Translations under genes and position numbers: made by a program | NCBI RefSeq assembly: GCF_001747895.1 | Contig: NZ_LNNB01000029.1 | Span: 149,859 to 213,858 of the forward strand | Length of the DNA stretch: 64,000 nucleotides | Direction: 5' to 3' | DNA from: Staphylococcus equorum | GTDB lineage: Bacteria; Bacillota; Bacilli; Staphylococcales; Staphylococcaceae | The notes under the pieces: model-generated | What the model was told of the DNA's origin: nothing | The model's database searches: none | Seen by the model: the letters and a program-made list of their open reading frames with translations, nothing else | Shown here: in pieces, positions 21,501 to 32,057 of the stretch | How the letters are laid out: each line of letters begins with the position of its first letter | How positions within the stretch are numbered: position 1 is the first letter of the stretch

Positions 21501-22237
21501 CAATTAAATCACAAATTCATCAACAGCTGAGCTATACGTATCCGTATCAAGATGCTATAGATAAACCTTCGAAGCAGTCCGTATCTGAATTAAAACGTCA
21601 ATTAGACACGGAACAAGCAGATACAAATTATGATAGAGTGAGACAATATCGTATAGGAACATCGTCTTATGAAAGACCTGGCTTTTTAAGTCATAGCTCT
21701 AAAAGGAAAGCAAATGAAGTTGGTACACTGATGCATACAGTGATGCAACATCTACCATTTAAACGCGACGGCCTATCACAAAGTGAATTACATGCACATA
21801 TTAATCACATGATTGAAAAACATATCATACCGGAAGATGCGAAAGACGATATTCGCTATGAGGATATCTACACTTTTATTGATAGTAAACTATATGCAAC
21901 CATTGCATCCAGTGATGAAATATATCGTGAATTACCATTCGTTGTGAATCAATCCAATGTGGATCATTTAAAAACAGTTGACGAAGATGCTTCAATCATT
22001 CAAGGTATGATAGACCTTATATTTTTAAAAGATAATCAATATTATTTTGTAGATTATAAGACAGACGCATTTAATAGACGTCGGAATATGTCAGATGAAG
22101 AAATTGGTGCTCAATTAAGAGAGCGTTATAAGATACAAATGGAATATTACCGCACCACACTAGAAACAATATTAAAAACCGAAGTTAAAGGATATTTATA
22201 TTTCTTTAAATTTGGTCAACTTTCAATTGATACTTAA
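18581..22237 (+). CDS. addA: ATP-dependent helicase/nuclease subunit A (AddA/RexA)
   Basis: The 3'-5' helicase and nuclease subunit of AddAB. It has 1218 residues. Walker [11 protein letters not shown] is at 31-40, [13 protein letters not shown] is motif Ia, LVDEYQDTN is motif [18 protein letters not shown] is motif [17 protein letters not shown] is motif V and [14 protein letters not shown] is motif VI. The C-terminal nuclease has VDYKTD at about 1157-1162. The overlap with addB suggests coupled synthesis of equal amounts. It acts in DNA repair in the cytoplasm. Confidence 0.96.
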   Translation: MSQIPAKPADTRWTDNQWKSIYAKGQDVLVAAAAGSGKTAVLVERIIQRIIKDEIDVDRLLVVTFTNASAREMKHRVDQRIQEASMASPDNAHLKNQRIKIHQAQISTLHSFCLKLIQHHYDVLDIDPNFRTSSEAENILLLEQTIDEVLESHYDVLDPSFVDLTEQLSSDRNDDQLRNTIKQMFYFSVANPNPLTWLQNLADPYYDAEQQDDLLQLLNELAMIFMNSALEALNKSYDLFMMLEEVDKQVAVLEKERHFLNQAMEGGQLNTQVIAEHQFEARFPAKNKKIKEANEMMLDAYDDGKKHYDQYKALVSKVQEDYFSREAEELKHDMQRLAPRVSYLTQVTADVIKQFNSKKRSRNLLDFSDYEHFALRVLMNDDGAPSEIADMYRQQFEEILVDEYQDTNRVQEKILSCIKRGNESDGNLFMVGDVKQSIYKFRQADPSLFIGKYNRFSLDGLENGMRIDLSQNFRSREEVLTTTNYLFKHMMDKAVGEIVYDDAAQLYYGAPYDDKPHDVQMNMLVEDAESDLNGAEQEAEYIVQQVEKIMAKHEIYDMKLEQYRKPSYKDIVILERSYGQARKIQQAFKDHNIPFHVNSKEGYFEQVEIRLILSFLRTVDNPLQDIYLVGLMRSVIYQFTEDELSNIRVFSPNDDYFHQSIKNYMANDVANKKLVKKLNAFLKDIEMYQHYSQSHPVYQLIDKFYNDHYVIQYFSGIVGGKGRRANLYGLFNKAVEFENSSFRGLYQFIRFIDELIERGKDFGEENVIGPNDDVVRMMTIHSSKGLEFPFVIYSGLSRKFRRDDLHRPVILNQTYGLGMTYYDVESNLSYPSLSSVTYKAIAEKEMVSEEMRLIYVALTRAKEQLFLIGRVKAEKELTQFEQVSVSDTHLPVSYRLTAQRPIDIIYPILSKHQSSALPIELRFERSIGDIDATMKPYVQLNTDFYQDIASEAVVEESERRTIEDIETMNTNDETIKSQIHQQLSYTYPYQDAIDKPSKQSVSELKRQLDTEQADTNYDRVRQYRIGTSSYERPGFLSHSSKRKANEVGTLMHTVMQHLPFKRDGLSQSELHAHINHMIEKHIIPEDAKDDIRYEDIYTFIDSKLYATIASSDEIYRELPFVVNQSNVDHLKTVDEDASIIQGMIDLIFLKDNQYYFVDYKTDAFNRRRNMSDEEIGAQLRERYKIQMEYYRTTLETILKTEVKGYLYFFKFGQLSIDT

Positions 22238-22260
22238 ATTTCCAAAAGAGGTGCTATATT

Positions 22261-23400
22261 GTGTCACCGCAACGCAGATTATTTGAATTAGATGCATTAC
22301 GTGGTTTTAGTTTGTTTGGCATCATATTAATGAATATTTTAGTTTTTAGTTTTCCTTATGAGGAAACATATCTACCTGGCGTATTGCATGGTGCCGATGA
22401 ATGGCTATTCCGCGTTGTTACACTTTTCGTTATCAGTTCATTTTATCCAATATTTACAATGTTATTTGGATATGGATTAGCCATTATGTATGAAAATAGT
22501 AAACGTAGGGGGATGTCTTATTATCCTTTTATATATCGAAGATTAGTAGTTTTACTTATTTTTGGTGTACTACATGGCTATTTTTTATTTAATGGAGATA
22601 TTTTATTTGGTTATGGTTTTACTGGTATGATTGCAGTGCTATTTATCAAATTGAAACCTAAGACTCTAATTAAATCAGCTGTTGGTTTATTTATAATGAA
22701 AATTGTCATATTGATGATCCCAATTTCTTTAGCGTACTGGAATAAAGGACGACATGAAGCGAGTAATTATTCAGGTAAGTCACTCGCACAATTGGTTGAT
22801 ATCAAACAAAACGGTCATTACTTTGAATTCTTACAAGTTAATGGATTGGAAAGTAAATATAGCGTTATAGATATTGTTACAAGAGCTGCATATCTTGATC
22901 TTTTACCTTACATACTTATAGGTATTGCCGCACAAAAATTAAGTTTGATAACTAAGATTCAAAACAACCCACGCAGTGCCATGACTTGGGGTAGTACTTT
23001 ATTTATTATCGGTTATTTTATTAAACTTCCATTTGCTTTAGATTATGCAAACAATACATTTTCAATCATAAGTTCAATGGTTGGCGGTCCGATTCTTGCG
23101 ATGGGATACATTTTGATCTTTGTTCGTTTATGTCAATATGCCAAAACTGCGAAAGTACTAGACATTTTTAAATATCCTGGAAAACTCAGTTTATCAGTTT
23201 ATATATCACAAAGTATCATTTTCACATTCATTTATTATGACGTAGGCTTAAGTTTATACAACAAGTTACCGCTCTATCAATCTTATATTATTGTAGTAGT
23301 CGTATATAGTTTGCAACTTTTAGCTTGTTATTATTATTTGAAATTCTTTAAATATGGACCCATCGAGTGGTTATGGCGAAAAATTACTTACTTAAAATAA
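22261..23400 (+). CDS. DUF418 family membrane protein
   Basis: Polytopic membrane protein of 379 residues with about nine to ten hydrophobic segments. The DUF418 opening LDALRGFSLFGIILMNILVF and the C-terminal block PGKLSLSVYISQSIIFTFIYY (YeiB-like) are clear. The start is GTG with AGAGGTG 7 bases before it, 23 bases after addA, so it probably reads from the addBA transcript. The function is unknown; a relation to acyltransferase-3 type membrane folds has been proposed for such proteins. Confidence 0.8.
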   Translation: MSPQRRLFELDALRGFSLFGIILMNILVFSFPYEETYLPGVLHGADEWLFRVVTLFVISSFYPIFTMLFGYGLAIMYENSKRRGMSYYPFIYRRLVVLLIFGVLHGYFLFNGDILFGYGFTGMIAVLFIKLKPKTLIKSAVGLFIMKIVILMIPISLAYWNKGRHEASNYSGKSLAQLVDIKQNGHYFEFLQVNGLESKYSVIDIVTRAAYLDLLPYILIGIAAQKLSLITKIQNNPRSAMTWGSTLFIIGYFIKLPFALDYANNTFSIISSMVGGPILAMGYILIFVRLCQYAKTAKVLDIFKYPGKLSLSVYISQSIIFTFIYYDVGLSLYNKLPLYQSYIIVVVVYSLQLLACYYYLKFFKYGPIEWLWRKITYLK

Positions 23401-23449
23401 GACACATTAGAGACAAAACAATAGAATTTTGAAAATTCTAGTTATTTAT

Positions 23450-23479
23450 TTGTTATTTAGTAGTAAATATAGTTATAAT
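23450..23479 (+). promoter_or_regulatory. Sigma-A promoter of the FAH-family gene
   Basis: TTGTTA, an 18-base spacer and TATAAT lie about 35 bases before the start codon. A 19-bp palindrome (23422-23440, TAGAATTTT-G-AAAATTCTA) sits just upstream. Confidence 0.5.
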
Positions 23480-23513
23480 ATGTAATAAGATATAGATGAG
23501 GAGCTGATATTGA

Positions 23514-24419
23514 ATGAAATTCCTATCATTCAGACATGAAGGACAGACATCATATGGTGTGAAAGTAAAACGTGAAGAAGCTGCGTGGGACTTACAAAAA
23601 GTTTTTGCAGATTTTTCTGAGGGCACGTTCCATCCTAAAACGTTATTAGACGGCCTTCAACAAAACCAAGTCGTAGATTTTCAAGAAGAAGTTCGTAAAG
23701 CAGTTGTTGCTGCAGAAGATAGTGGTAAAGGCGAAGATTATAAAGTACAATTTGATGACATTGAATTTTTACCACCAGTAACACCAACTAATAATGTCAT
23801 TGCCTTTGGACGTAATTATCAAGATCATGCTAACGAATTAAATCACGAAGTTCAACGCTTGTACGTATTTACTAAAGCCGCTTCTTCATTAACTGGAGAT
23901 AATAGTACAATTCCTAATCATAAAGATATTACAGATCAATTAGATTATGAAGGGGAATTAGGTATTGTTATTGGAAAATCTGGTGAAAAAATACCAAAAG
24001 GCTTAGCATTAGATTACATTTACGGTTATACAATTATTAATGATATTACAGACCGTAAAGCTCAAGACGCACAAGATCAAGCATTCTTATCTAAAAGTTT
24101 AACTGGCGGATGCCCAGTTGGACCTTACATCGTAACTAAAGATGAATTACCTACACCTGAAGACGTGAATATTGTTACAAAAGTAAACAATGATATTCGT
24201 CAAGATGGTAATACGAGTGCAATGATTCTTAAAATAGATGAATTAATTGAAGAAATTTCTAAATATGTTGCTTTACATCCAGGTGACATTATTGCAACTG
24301 GCACACCTGCTGGCGTAGGCGCAGGAATGAATCCTCCGCAATTTTTACAACCAGGTGATGAAGTTAAAGTTACAATTGATAACATTGGTACACTGACTAA
24401 TTTTATCGCAGAAAAATAA
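23514..24419 (+). CDS. Fumarylacetoacetate hydrolase family protein
   Basis: Metal-dependent hydrolase or decarboxylase of the FAH superfamily, 301 residues. The metal-binding core is seen in [13 protein letters not shown] (two Glu) and [10 protein letters not shown] (Asp), and the C-terminal [17 protein letters not shown] is a family hallmark. The N-terminal part [17 protein letters not shown] is the usual small domain. Close relatives act on oxaloacetate, acylpyruvates or 2-oxo-hept-3-enedioate; the substrate here cannot be chosen from sequence. GAGGAG precedes the ATG. It has its own promoter and a strong terminator, so it is monocistronic. Confidence 0.85.
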   Translation: MKFLSFRHEGQTSYGVKVKREEAAWDLQKVFADFSEGTFHPKTLLDGLQQNQVVDFQEEVRKAVVAAEDSGKGEDYKVQFDDIEFLPPVTPTNNVIAFGRNYQDHANELNHEVQRLYVFTKAASSLTGDNSTIPNHKDITDQLDYEGELGIVIGKSGEKIPKGLALDYIYGYTIINDITDRKAQDAQDQAFLSKSLTGGCPVGPYIVTKDELPTPEDVNIVTKVNNDIRQDGNTSAMILKIDELIEEISKYVALHPGDIIATGTPAGVGAGMNPPQFLQPGDEVKVTIDNIGTLTNFIAEK

Positions 24420-24433
24420 ACGATAGATATATT

Positions 24434-24466
24434 AACCGGGCTGACGTATGTGATGCCCGGTTTTAA
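24434..24466 (+). terminator. Terminator after the FAH-family gene
   Basis: An AACCGGGC/GCCCGGTT stem is followed by TTTT. Confidence 0.85.
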
Positions 24467-24538
24467 TATGCGAAAAATAGAATTAACATTGCAATAATGG
24501 GCATATTCAAATAAAATAAGTAGTGCAGAATTTCTTTT

Positions 24539-24603
24539 TTGAAAAATATACTTATTTTGAGTATGATTAAGAAAGGTACCTTTTATTTTACTAATTAAAA
24601 GGT
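24539..24603 (+). promoter_or_regulatory. Promoter and leader hairpin of yisL
   Basis: TTGAAA, 17 bases and TATGAT (24539-24567) form a good sigma-A promoter. A perfect 8-bp inverted repeat, ACCTTTTA/TAAAAGGT (24578-24603), would form a hairpin at the very 5' end of the mRNA, about 60 bases before the start codon. Confidence 0.5.
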
Positions 24604-24661
24604 GCAACATACTTCTGTTTTACATATTATTGAAGTAAAAATTGTGTGGGGGTTATATATT

Positions 24662-25051
24662 ATGTTACACATGCATATTGCAAGTTGGGTGTTATTAATA
24701 ATCTTGTTCTTTGCTGCTTATTTTAATTTTTCAGTAAAACAAGGCGCATCACCTTACTTTAAACCGATTCATATGCTCTTAAGAGTGTTTATGGTATTAG
24801 TTTTAATTTCAGGTTTTTGGACGTGGATTCAAGCATTTTCATCTGGTAACGCTGGTGGGCATATGTTACTTACATTGAAAATGATTGGTGGCGTAGCAGT
24901 AGTTGCACTTATGGAAGTGTCACTTGCAAAACGTAAAAAAGGTCAATCAAGTCATAGTTTATTGTGGACAACGATTATTGTTATTTTAATTACTATGCTT
25001 TTAGGTATTATCTTGCCATGGGGACCAATTACGCAACTATTTGGTTTATAA
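24662..25051 (+). CDS. YisL family (UPF0344) membrane protein
   Basis: Small membrane protein of 129 residues, the same length as the S. aureus UPF0344 protein. It has four hydrophobic segments, starting [20 protein letters not shown], with a conserved [20 protein letters not shown] core. The chosen ATG lies after a GGGGG run at acceptable spacing; the longer frame's first 20 residues do not fit the family. The function is unknown. Confidence 0.85.
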   Translation: MLHMHIASWVLLIILFFAAYFNFSVKQGASPYFKPIHMLLRVFMVLVLISGFWTWIQAFSSGNAGGHMLLTLKMIGGVAVVALMEVSLAKRKKGQSSHSLLWTTIIVILITMLLGIILPWGPITQLFGL

Positions 25052-25080
25052 AAAATTTGAAACATAAATCAAGTTCAATT

Positions 25081-25116
25081 AAAAAGGGATCTTCCAATTT
25101 TGGAAGATCCCTTTTT
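25081..25116. terminator. Bidirectional terminator between yisL and cdr
   Basis: AAAAAGGGATCTTCCAA pairs with TTGGAAGATCCCTTTTT; T runs on both strands serve both convergent genes. Confidence 0.9.
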
Positions 25117-25133
25117 AGTTTGAATCATTAGTG

Positions 25134-26456
25134 CTATTTATTACGCGCTTTGTAACCAATCATATTAATGATATCTTTAGGTCTACTATAGGGCGGGGCA
25201 TAAGCAACTTCAAATTCTGTTAGTTCGTCTATAGTTAGTTTATGCATCATTGCCATAGAGAGCACATCTATACGTTTGTCTGCACCTTTCTTTCCAACAG
25301 CAGCCGCACGTAAAATACGTCGGTTCCTTTTGTCAAAATGAATGCGTAAATGTAACTTTGAATTACCTGGATAATAACCTGCATGTTCTCCTTGTTTGGC
25401 TTCAACAGTTTCATAGTCGAAGTTCGAAAGTTCTTGTGGAGATACACCGACACTTGCAAATGTATAATCGAAAAATTTCACAATATTTGAACCTAAATAG
25501 CCTTTAAATTGTATAGATGGGTCACCGGCTAATTGTTCTGCAATGATACTTGCACCACGATGAGCACCCCAAGCTAATGGGATATGTGCATTTAAATCTA
25601 CATGGCGATAATGTGAAGTGATAATATCGCCTAAAGCATAGATGTTAGGAATATTAGTTTGAAACTGATTATTCACTGGTACATAGCCCTTGTCATCTAG
25701 AATGACATTGGATGACTCAATAAATGATGAATTTGGTTTGACTCCGATACCTTCTATTATAAGGTCGTAATCTTCGACTTTACCTGACTCAAAGTGTACT
25801 TCATTACCAATGACTTTGGACACTTGTTCATTTAAACGATAGTCTATATGTCTTTTTTTAATTTCATCGATAATTGGCTGGTTCATGTCTTCGTCCATTA
25901 ATTTATTGAGATGTGTTGAACGATGGACTAATGTAGGTGCGATACCTCTTTCATATAAATTATCTAGAATTTCTAAACCAATATAGCCAGCGCCGATTAC
26001 GAGCGCTTTTTTAACTTGGTTTGCTTCTATAAAGGATTCAATTGCATCTGTATCTTCCATATTTCTTAAAGTAAATGACATATCGCTGTTTAAGTTTAAC
26101 GTATTAGCGCTACAACCAGGGCTTAGAATTAATGTGTCATATCGTTCTTCAAAGGTTTTATCTTGTGTGTAATCGTAAACAGTTATGGTTTGTGAAGTAT
26201 CATTGATTGAGGTTACTTCATGATAAGGTTTCACTACAATCTGTTTAGCATCATAAAATGATTCTGGTGTTGCTTCTAATATTTGATCTCTTGATGCTAC
26301 GACATTTCCTAAATAATAGGGCAATGCACAGTTCGCAAAACTCATATCACGATCTTTTTCAAAGATCACGATTTCACTTTCTTGATCCAATCTTCTTATT
26401 TGGCTGGCGACAGTCGCACCACCAGCAACAGCACCAACGACTATGATCTTATTCAT
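25134..26456 (-). CDS. cdr: Coenzyme A disulfide reductase
   Basis: FAD enzyme that uses NADPH to reduce CoA disulfide, part of the CoA-based thiol redox system of staphylococci, which lack glutathione. It has 440 residues. The N-terminal FAD motif is [13 protein letters not shown], and the single active-site cysteine C43 in [10 protein letters not shown] matches S. aureus CoADR. The NAD(P) domain has [11 protein letters not shown] and the second FAD block reads IYALGDI. GGAGG precedes the ATG. It follows the HAD gene by 32 bases on the same strand and is probably in one operon with it. Confidence 0.93.
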   Translation of the reverse strand: MNKIIVVGAVAGGATVASQIRRLDQESEIVIFEKDRDMSFANCALPYYLGNVVASRDQILEATPESFYDAKQIVVKPYHEVTSINDTSQTITVYDYTQDKTFEERYDTLILSPGCSANTLNLNSDMSFTLRNMEDTDAIESFIEANQVKKALVIGAGYIGLEILDNLYERGIAPTLVHRSTHLNKLMDEDMNQPIIDEIKKRHIDYRLNEQVSKVIGNEVHFESGKVEDYDLIIEGIGVKPNSSFIESSNVILDDKGYVPVNNQFQTNIPNIYALGDIITSHYRHVDLNAHIPLAWGAHRGASIIAEQLAGDPSIQFKGYLGSNIVKFFDYTFASVGVSPQELSNFDYETVEAKQGEHAGYYPGNSKLHLRIHFDKRNRRILRAAAVGKKGADKRIDVLSMAMMHKLTIDELTEFEVAYAPPYSRPKDIINMIGYKARNK

Positions 26457-26488
26457 AATAAATTGCCTCCTAGTGAGTAAATATCATA

Positions 26489-27331
26489 TTAAATATAAGA
26501 TTTTACAGTTACTTCATACGGAATGTTTAATTGGAAGTAATCATTTAAGTAACGACCAATACCATCATTATTATTTGAATGCGTAATTTCATTCGCAATA
26601 TGTTTTAATTCATCCAAGCCATTTTCCATTGCGATACCATGTTTTGCGTATTTAATCATTTCTAAATCATTATCTTCATCGCCGAATGCGATAATATGAT
26701 TTCTATCAATGTCTAAATGTGTTTTAACATAATCAATACCGCGTGCTTTGCTGATACCTTGTTTTACAATTTCTATAACTGGGAAAGGTGAACCCCATCT
26801 ACGGTGTTCAATATTTTCTGCATAGAATCGTGTAAGCATTTGTTTAACTCTAGGAATCATAAATTCTTCTGCTTCTACTAAAATTGAAGTCGGTGATTCA
26901 TTTAAACAAGTAAGTAAATCGCCTGTTTCAATTTTTGGCGTACCCATGGAAAAACCATCGAATAATTTTTGATCATAGCTATTAAGAAATACATAATCTT
27001 TCACTTCTGCAATAATATTAGTAACGCCAAAATCATTTAAAGATTGAATAATATTTCGAGCTAAATCAAAATCTAATCTTTCATGCATTGTTTCAAATTG
27101 ATCATCTTTTGGATGATGTACAAATGCGCCATTAAAGTTAACGACAGGTGTATTCATATTAAGTTCATGATAATAAATTTGGCTTGCTCTGTAAGGTCGA
27201 CCAGTAGCGATCATTAATTTGTGACCTTGATTTTGTAAAGTTGTTAGTACTTCTTTGGTATATGGTGTGATCACTTTTTCGTCGTTCAAAAGTGTTCCGT
27301 CTAAATCTAGACAAATTAAATAAGGTTTCAT
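26489..27331 (-). CDS. Cof-type HAD phosphatase
   Basis: Haloacid dehalogenase superfamily hydrolase of the Cof/IIB group, 280 residues. Motif I is CLDLDGTLLND (D9, D11), motif II is MIATGRPYR, and motif IV FGDEDNDLEMI is near the C-terminus, with the Cof-type cap between. Such enzymes dephosphorylate sugar phosphates, FMN-like cofactors or PLP; the substrate is not clear. The ATG at 27331 has AAGGAG upstream; the longer frame adds 14 residues without support. It is first in a pair with cdr. Confidence 0.88.
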   Translation of the reverse strand: MKPYLICLDLDGTLLNDEKVITPYTKEVLTTLQNQGHKLMIATGRPYRASQIYYHELNMNTPVVNFNGAFVHHPKDDQFETMHERLDFDLARNIIQSLNDFGVTNIIAEVKDYVFLNSYDQKLFDGFSMGTPKIETGDLLTCLNESPTSILVEAEEFMIPRVKQMLTRFYAENIEHRRWGSPFPVIEIVKQGISKARGIDYVKTHLDIDRNHIIAFGDEDNDLEMIKYAKHGIAMENGLDELKHIANEITHSNNNDGIGRYLNDYFQLNIPYEVTVKSYI

Positions 27332-27444
27332 GTAAATCTCCTTAATCTTTGATAATTGATGTATGAATATCATAGCATTTTATTGGCGTTTTGTAAGATA
27401 TTTGATATATTGTTAATAAGATTAAATACGGAGAGGTGAAATTT

Positions 27445-27753
27445 ATGGAGGAAGATTTAAAAGATAGCATATTAGGTGCTTTAGAAATGGTAATTGACCC
27501 TGAGTTAGGAATTGATATTGTGAACTTAGGCTTAATATATAATGTGAATGTTGATGATGAAGGCTTATGTACAGTAGATATGACACTGACTTCTATGGGT
27601 TGTCCAATGGGGCCGCAGATTATGAATCAAGTGAAAGAAGTATTAGCTGAAGTTCCGGAAGTTAAGGATACAGAGATTAATATCGTTTGGAGTCCACCAT
27701 GGGGCAAAGATAAGATGTCTCGTTACGCTAAGATAGCTTTAGGCGTAAGCTAA
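27445..27753 (+). CDS. sufT: Fe-S cluster assembly factor SufT (DUF59/MIP18 family)
   Basis: Small cytoplasmic protein of 102 residues that helps maturation of Fe-S proteins; S. aureus SufT is an auxiliary factor under high demand. The MIP18/PaaD-like fold is seen in VIDPELGIDIVNLGLIYNV and the conserved cysteine in MTLTSMGCPMGP, then WSPPWGKDKMS. The ATG at 27445 has AGAGGTG six bases before it; the GTG of the longer frame lies inside the Shine-Dalgarno. It is transcribed divergently from the HAD-cdr pair. Confidence 0.88.
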   Translation: MEEDLKDSILGALEMVIDPELGIDIVNLGLIYNVNVDDEGLCTVDMTLTSMGCPMGPQIMNQVKEVLAEVPEVKDTEINIVWSPPWGKDKMSRYAKIALGVS

Positions 27754-27771
27754 GCTTTAATATTTAGAATG

Positions 27772-27828
27772 AAAACTAGTCTAGTAAGTACGTTTTAAAT
27801 GTACTTTCACTTAGGCTAGTTTTTTTTG
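27772..27828 (+). terminator. Terminator after sufT
   Basis: A long hairpin opens AAAACTAG and closes CTAGTTTT, with an inner AAGTAC/GTACTT stem, followed by a run of T. Confidence 0.8.
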
Positions 27829-27884
27829 TCTGAAAATTTCGAGCAATTTAAGGTGTTTATTTTTATATTATCCAATTCATTTAA

Positions 27885-28414
27885 AATGTTGCGGTAATAG
27901 GTTGCTACGCAGAATTACCTTATCGTTATATTAAGACACCATTTAGAAAGAATGGCTTCAAAACATTTACGTTAAATAAGCTTAATAAGGACAGATTTAT
28001 TAGAACTGTAATATTGATTATTATTTTGATTCCAAGGCTATTCGTTTTTGTAGGGGCTTTTGATCATTGAGGTAAAGATACAGGTTCGAATAAAAAACTT
28101 TTAATACAGAAAAAATTGAGAAAAATTTAGTACATACCATACCATCTGAAGAACAATTAGATGAATTAATTGGTAAATTTAGTAGCGCTAAAGTTTATTT
28201 AATAAACACGCGTCTACCAAGAAATTATGAGAGTCACGTTAATGCGTTGATGAATAATGCAGCTAAAAAGCATGATAATGTCACGCTCATCGATTGGTAC
28301 AAACGTTTTGAGGGGCACTCTGAATACTTTGCACCAGATGGTATTCATTTAGAAAAGTCAGGTGTTGAAGCTATGACTGATGAAATATTAAAACATATAC
28401 TATCTAAAAAATAA
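27885..28414 (+). pseudogene. OatA-like O-acetyltransferase pseudogene
   Basis: This is the remains of a membrane acyltransferase-3/SGNH protein related to peptidoglycan O-acetyltransferase OatA. The first part (27885-28070) encodes AELPYRYIKTPFRKNGFKTF, then a basic stretch and one transmembrane helix ending at TGA, i.e. the end of the acyltransferase domain. In another frame (28094-28414) the C-terminal SGNH part follows: KVYLINTRLPRNYESHVN, then FAPDGIHLEKSG with the catalytic Asp/His pair. The N-terminal membrane domain and the SGNH serine block are missing, and the two parts are out of frame. As I recall, S. aureus has an intact acyltransferase gene at this place next to clpB. Confidence 0.8.
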
Positions 28415-28494
28415 TGCATAATGTAGGAAGTAATATGTGAAAGTTTGTGATTAAAAGTAATATAAAAACGCCCCCAATTTTTGAGAACGCTCAG

Positions 28495-28580
28495 AATGTC
28501 GACAAAGTCTTATGCTTTGTCGACATTTTTATGCATGTTTTCCAAGGCTATAGCTTCAAACTGTAGTCTTTGACTAGTGC
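28495..28580 (-). repeat. Dispersed hairpin repeat, copy B (inverted)
   Basis: The hairpin AATGTCGACAAAG...CTTTGTCGACATT is followed by ATGCATGTTTTCC, then the tail to GACTAGTGC; read on the minus strand this is the same unit as copy A. It lies between the acyltransferase pseudogene and the convergent DUF1348 gene. Confidence 0.8.
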
Positions 28581-28639
28581 TGTATTAACTAGTCAAGAGT
28601 GGTCATAAAGTAGCACTATGATGAATTGCATCTTTATCT

Positions 28640-29059
28640 TTAATATTTTTTATCTTCTTTATGAATAGGGTAGTCATTCGCACTCATATCACGTCTTGTC
28701 ATGAGTCCATTGGCATTAAATTCCCAATGTTCATTACCATGTGTACGCATCCACTGATTTGTACTTGCATCTCGCCATTCGTATTCAAATCTAACAGATA
28801 TACGATTGTCAGTATAGCACCACAATGCTTTCATTAATTTATAATCTAGTTCTTTATCCCATTTTCTATAAAGAAATGCTTTAATTTGCTCACGACCTTC
28901 GAAAAATTCACTACGGTTTCTCCAAACTGAGTCTTCTGTATATGCTAAGCACACTTGTTCTGGATTTCTAGTATTCCATGCAGTTTCTGCCATTTTCACT
29001 TTTTGTAAGGCGGTCTGCGCATTGAAAGGTGGCACAGGCGTTTTCATTTCTTCAGTCAT
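28640..29059 (-). CDS. DUF1348 (NTF2/SnoaL-like) protein
   Basis: Small cytoplasmic protein of 139 residues with an NTF2-like cone fold. Typical DUF1348 blocks are AETAWNTRNPEQVCLAYTED, SVWRNRSEFFEGREQIKAFL and RFEYEWRDA...NEHWEFN. Members are annotated as nuclear-transport-factor-2-like proteins of unknown function. The ATG at 29059 has AAGGA ten bases upstream; the GTG three codons earlier is too close to it. It is transcribed away from clpB. Confidence 0.8.
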   Translation of the reverse strand: MTEEMKTPVPPFNAQTALQKVKMAETAWNTRNPEQVCLAYTEDSVWRNRSEFFEGREQIKAFLYRKWDKELDYKLMKALWCYTDNRISVRFEYEWRDASTNQWMRTHGNEHWEFNANGLMTRRDMSANDYPIHKEDKKY

Positions 29060-29242
29060 TTTGGACACATCCTTTATTGTAAAGTTACAAGCAGTCTAGC
29101 AGAGTATACATTTTAATCCAATTTTTACAATGTTATTTAAAAGTATAAAAACAGTGTTTAAGCGTAGTAGAAAATGGGCAAAACACTGATATACATTGAC
29201 TTATAAAAGAATAAAATAAATTTTAAAATGTAGACTAATTTG

Positions 29243-29271
29243 TTGATTATTTAAATGAAAAGGACTATAAT
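29243..29271 (+). promoter_or_regulatory. Sigma-A promoter of clpB
   Basis: TTGATT, 17 bases and TATAAT lie directly upstream of the CtsR operator. Confidence 0.75.
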
Positions 29272-29279
29272 TAAATTAA

Positions 29280-29303
29280 GGTCAAAGAAAGTCAAAGTCA
29301 AAC
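29280..29303 (+). promoter_or_regulatory. CtsR operator of clpB
   Basis: GGTCAAA-GAA-AGTCAAA (29280-29296) matches the CtsR consensus RGTCAAANANRGTCAAA at every defined position, and a third GTCAAA half follows. Its place at the start of transcription fits repression of clpB by CtsR in unstressed cells, as known in S. aureus. Confidence 0.9.
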
Positions 29304-29346
29304 TTGATTTGTTTTGATCAAACTCTTAATGGTGAGGTGAATCATT

Positions 29347-31956
29347 TTGGATATTAATCAAATGACCTATGCAGTTCAAGGTGCTTTACAAAAAGCAGTT
29401 GAATTGGCAAAAGAAAATGAGAATCAAAATATAGAAATTGAAGCTGTGCTTAAAGCAGCACTTGAAGAAAATGAAAGCTTATTTAAAAGTGTTCTAGAAA
29501 GAGCAAATATTGATACAGAACAACTTGTTAAAGCATATAATGAAAAATTAAAAAGTTATCCATCGGTTCAAGGAGAAAACATTCAATATGGGCAATACAT
29601 CAGTCCTAAAGCAAATGAACTTATAAATAAAGCAGAATCTTATATGAAGTCCTATGAAGATGAATATATATCTATGGAACATCTTATACTTTCTGCCATG
29701 GAAATTGATGAAACAACAAAACAGTTTATCGGTAACAAAAAAGAGGTTATCAAAGAAATTATTAAAAAAATAAGAGGGGGTAATCACGTGACGTCACAAA
29801 ATCCAGAATCAAATTATGAAGCATTAGAAAAATATGGTCGCGATTTAGTTGAAGAAGTACGTAAAGGTAATATGGACCCAGTCATTGGTCGTGACGAAGA
29901 AATTAGAAATACAGTCAGAATTTTAAGTAGAAAAACAAAAAACAACCCAGTATTGATTGGTGAACCTGGTGTTGGTAAAACAGCTATTGTTGAAGGTCTG
30001 GCCCAACGTATTGTACGTAAAGATGTGCCTGAATCTTTACTAGATAAAACGATTTTTGAATTAGATTTAAGTGCACTTGTAGCAGGTGCCAAATATCGTG
30101 GTGAATTTGAAGAACGTTTGAAAGCAGTATTAAAAGAAGTGAAAGATTCAGATGGTAGAATTTTATTATTTATTGATGAAATCCATATGCTTGTTGGTGC
30201 GGGTAAAACAGAAGGTGCTATGGACGCTGGGAATATGTTGAAACCTATGCTTGCACGCGGTGAATTACATTGTATTGGTGCAACAACGTTAAATGAATAC
30301 AGAGAATATATTGAAAAAGATTCGGCTTTAGAACGTCGTTTCCAAAAAGTAAATGTATCTGAACCTGATGTAGAAGACACAATTTCAATTTTACGTGGAC
30401 TAAAAGAGCGTTACGAAGTGTATCACGGTGTCCGTATACAAGACAAAGCAATCGTAGCAGCTGCAGAATTATCAGATCGCTATATCACAGATCGTTTCTT
30501 ACCTGATAAAGCGATTGATTTAGTGGATCAAGCTTGTGCAACAATCCGTACTGAAATGGGTTCTAATCCTACTGAACTAGATCAAGTCAATAGACGTGTG
30601 ATGCAATTAGAAATAGAAGAAAGTGCCTTAAAAAATGAATCTGACAATTTAAGTAAACAGCGTTTACAAGAATTGCAACAAGAATTATCTAATGAAAAAG
30701 AAAAACAAAATGCGATACAATCTCGTGTTGAAGAAGAAAAAAGTAAAATAGCAAAACTACAAGAAAAACGTACAGAGTTAGATGAAAGTAGAAAAGCATT
30801 AGAAGATGCTGAAAACAATTATGATTTAGAAAAAGCAGCGGAATTACAACATGGTAAAATTCCAGAATTAGAAAAAGAATTACGTGAACTTGAAGATGCA
30901 TTCCAAAACGAACAAAACGGTGATAATGATCGTATTATTCGTGAAATAGTAACAGATGAAGAAATTGGCGATATCGTTAGTTCTTGGACGGGTATACCAG
31001 TATCTAAACTTGTTGAAACTGAAAGAGAAAAATTATTAAATCTATCTGATATTTTACATGAACGTGTAGTAGGACAAGATAAAGCAGTAGATTTAGTTGC
31101 AGACGCTGTTGTAAGAGCACGTGCAGGTATTAAAGACCCAAATAGACCTATCGGTAGTTTCTTATTCTTAGGTCCAACAGGTGTCGGTAAAACAGAACTA
31201 GCTAAATCATTAGCATCAACGTTATTTGATTCTGAAAAACATATGATTCGTATTGATATGAGTGAATATATGGAAAAACACTCAGTTTCACGTTTAATTG
31301 GTGCGCCTCCAGGCTATGTAGGTCATGATGAGGGGGGACAATTAACAGAAGCTGTTCGCCGTAATCCATATTCAGTGATATTGTTAGATGAAATTGAAAA
31401 AGCGCATTCAGATGTATTTAATGTGCTTTTACAAATATTAGAAGAAGGTCGTTTAACGGATTCTAAAGGGCGAGAAGTTGATTTTAAAAATACAATTATT
31501 ATTATGACAAGTAATATAGGTTCTCAAGTGCTATTAGAAAACGTTAAGGATGCAGGTGTCATCACAGATGAAACTGAAAAAGCTGTGATGAATAGCTTAA
31601 ACCAATACTTCAAACCTGAAATTATCAATCGTATGGATGATATTGTACTCTTTAAACCATTAACAATTGGAGATATGAGTTTAATTGTAGATAAAATATT
31701 AGCGCAATTGAACATCAGACTTATGTCACAACGACTCTCAATTGATGTGTCTGATAAAGCAAAAGCATGGCTAGGTGAAGAAGCGTATGAACCACAATTT
31801 GGTGCTCGACCATTGAAACGTTTTGTTCAAAGACAAATTGAAACACCGTTGGCACGTAAAATGATTAAAGAAAACTTAACAGAAGGCACGAAAGTAAACA
31901 TAGACTTATCGGATGATGGTTTGACATTTGAAGAAATTAAACCAGACACGGAATAA
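29347..31956 (+). CDS. clpB: ATP-dependent disaggregase ClpB
   Basis: Hexameric AAA+ chaperone that pulls proteins out of aggregates together with DnaK. It has 869 residues, the same as S. aureus ClpB. The N domain (about 1-150) is followed by NBD1 with GEPGVGKT at 205-212, a long coiled-coil M domain (about 410-520) and NBD2 with GPTGVGKT at 609-616. The start is TTG with GAGGTG seven bases before it; an ATG five codons later is possible. The CtsR operator upstream shows heat and proteotoxic stress control. Confidence 0.96.
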   Translation: MDINQMTYAVQGALQKAVELAKENENQNIEIEAVLKAALEENESLFKSVLERANIDTEQLVKAYNEKLKSYPSVQGENIQYGQYISPKANELINKAESYMKSYEDEYISMEHLILSAMEIDETTKQFIGNKKEVIKEIIKKIRGGNHVTSQNPESNYEALEKYGRDLVEEVRKGNMDPVIGRDEEIRNTVRILSRKTKNNPVLIGEPGVGKTAIVEGLAQRIVRKDVPESLLDKTIFELDLSALVAGAKYRGEFEERLKAVLKEVKDSDGRILLFIDEIHMLVGAGKTEGAMDAGNMLKPMLARGELHCIGATTLNEYREYIEKDSALERRFQKVNVSEPDVEDTISILRGLKERYEVYHGVRIQDKAIVAAAELSDRYITDRFLPDKAIDLVDQACATIRTEMGSNPTELDQVNRRVMQLEIEESALKNESDNLSKQRLQELQQELSNEKEKQNAIQSRVEEEKSKIAKLQEKRTELDESRKALEDAENNYDLEKAAELQHGKIPELEKELRELEDAFQNEQNGDNDRIIREIVTDEEIGDIVSSWTGIPVSKLVETEREKLLNLSDILHERVVGQDKAVDLVADAVVRARAGIKDPNRPIGSFLFLGPTGVGKTELAKSLASTLFDSEKHMIRIDMSEYMEKHSVSRLIGAPPGYVGHDEGGQLTEAVRRNPYSVILLDEIEKAHSDVFNVLLQILEEGRLTDSKGREVDFKNTIIIMTSNIGSQVLLENVKDAGVITDETEKAVMNSLNQYFKPEIINRMDDIVLFKPLTIGDMSLIVDKILAQLNIRLMSQRLSIDVSDKAKAWLGEEAYEPQFGARPLKRFVQRQIETPLARKMIKENLTEGTKVNIDLSDDGLTFEEIKPDTE

Positions 31957-32057
31957 GTATAATTTTAATTAACAAGCTTCTGATAAGTAAAACATTTAAA
32001 TAGAGCGTCACCTTAAAATAATAATACGAACCCAATAACAGGAATGGTGTATCACGT

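Noticed and set aside
23422..23440. TAGAATTTT-G-AAAATTCTA as a CodY box
   Set aside because: A CodY box needs AATTTT-CWG-AAAATT; here only one base separates the halves. It is kept only as an unassigned palindrome near a promoter.
28640..29059. DUF1348 gene and neighbours as a defence or toxin-antitoxin system
   Set aside because: It is a single NTF2-like gene without partner; no nuclease, kinase or antitoxin-like protein is adjacent.
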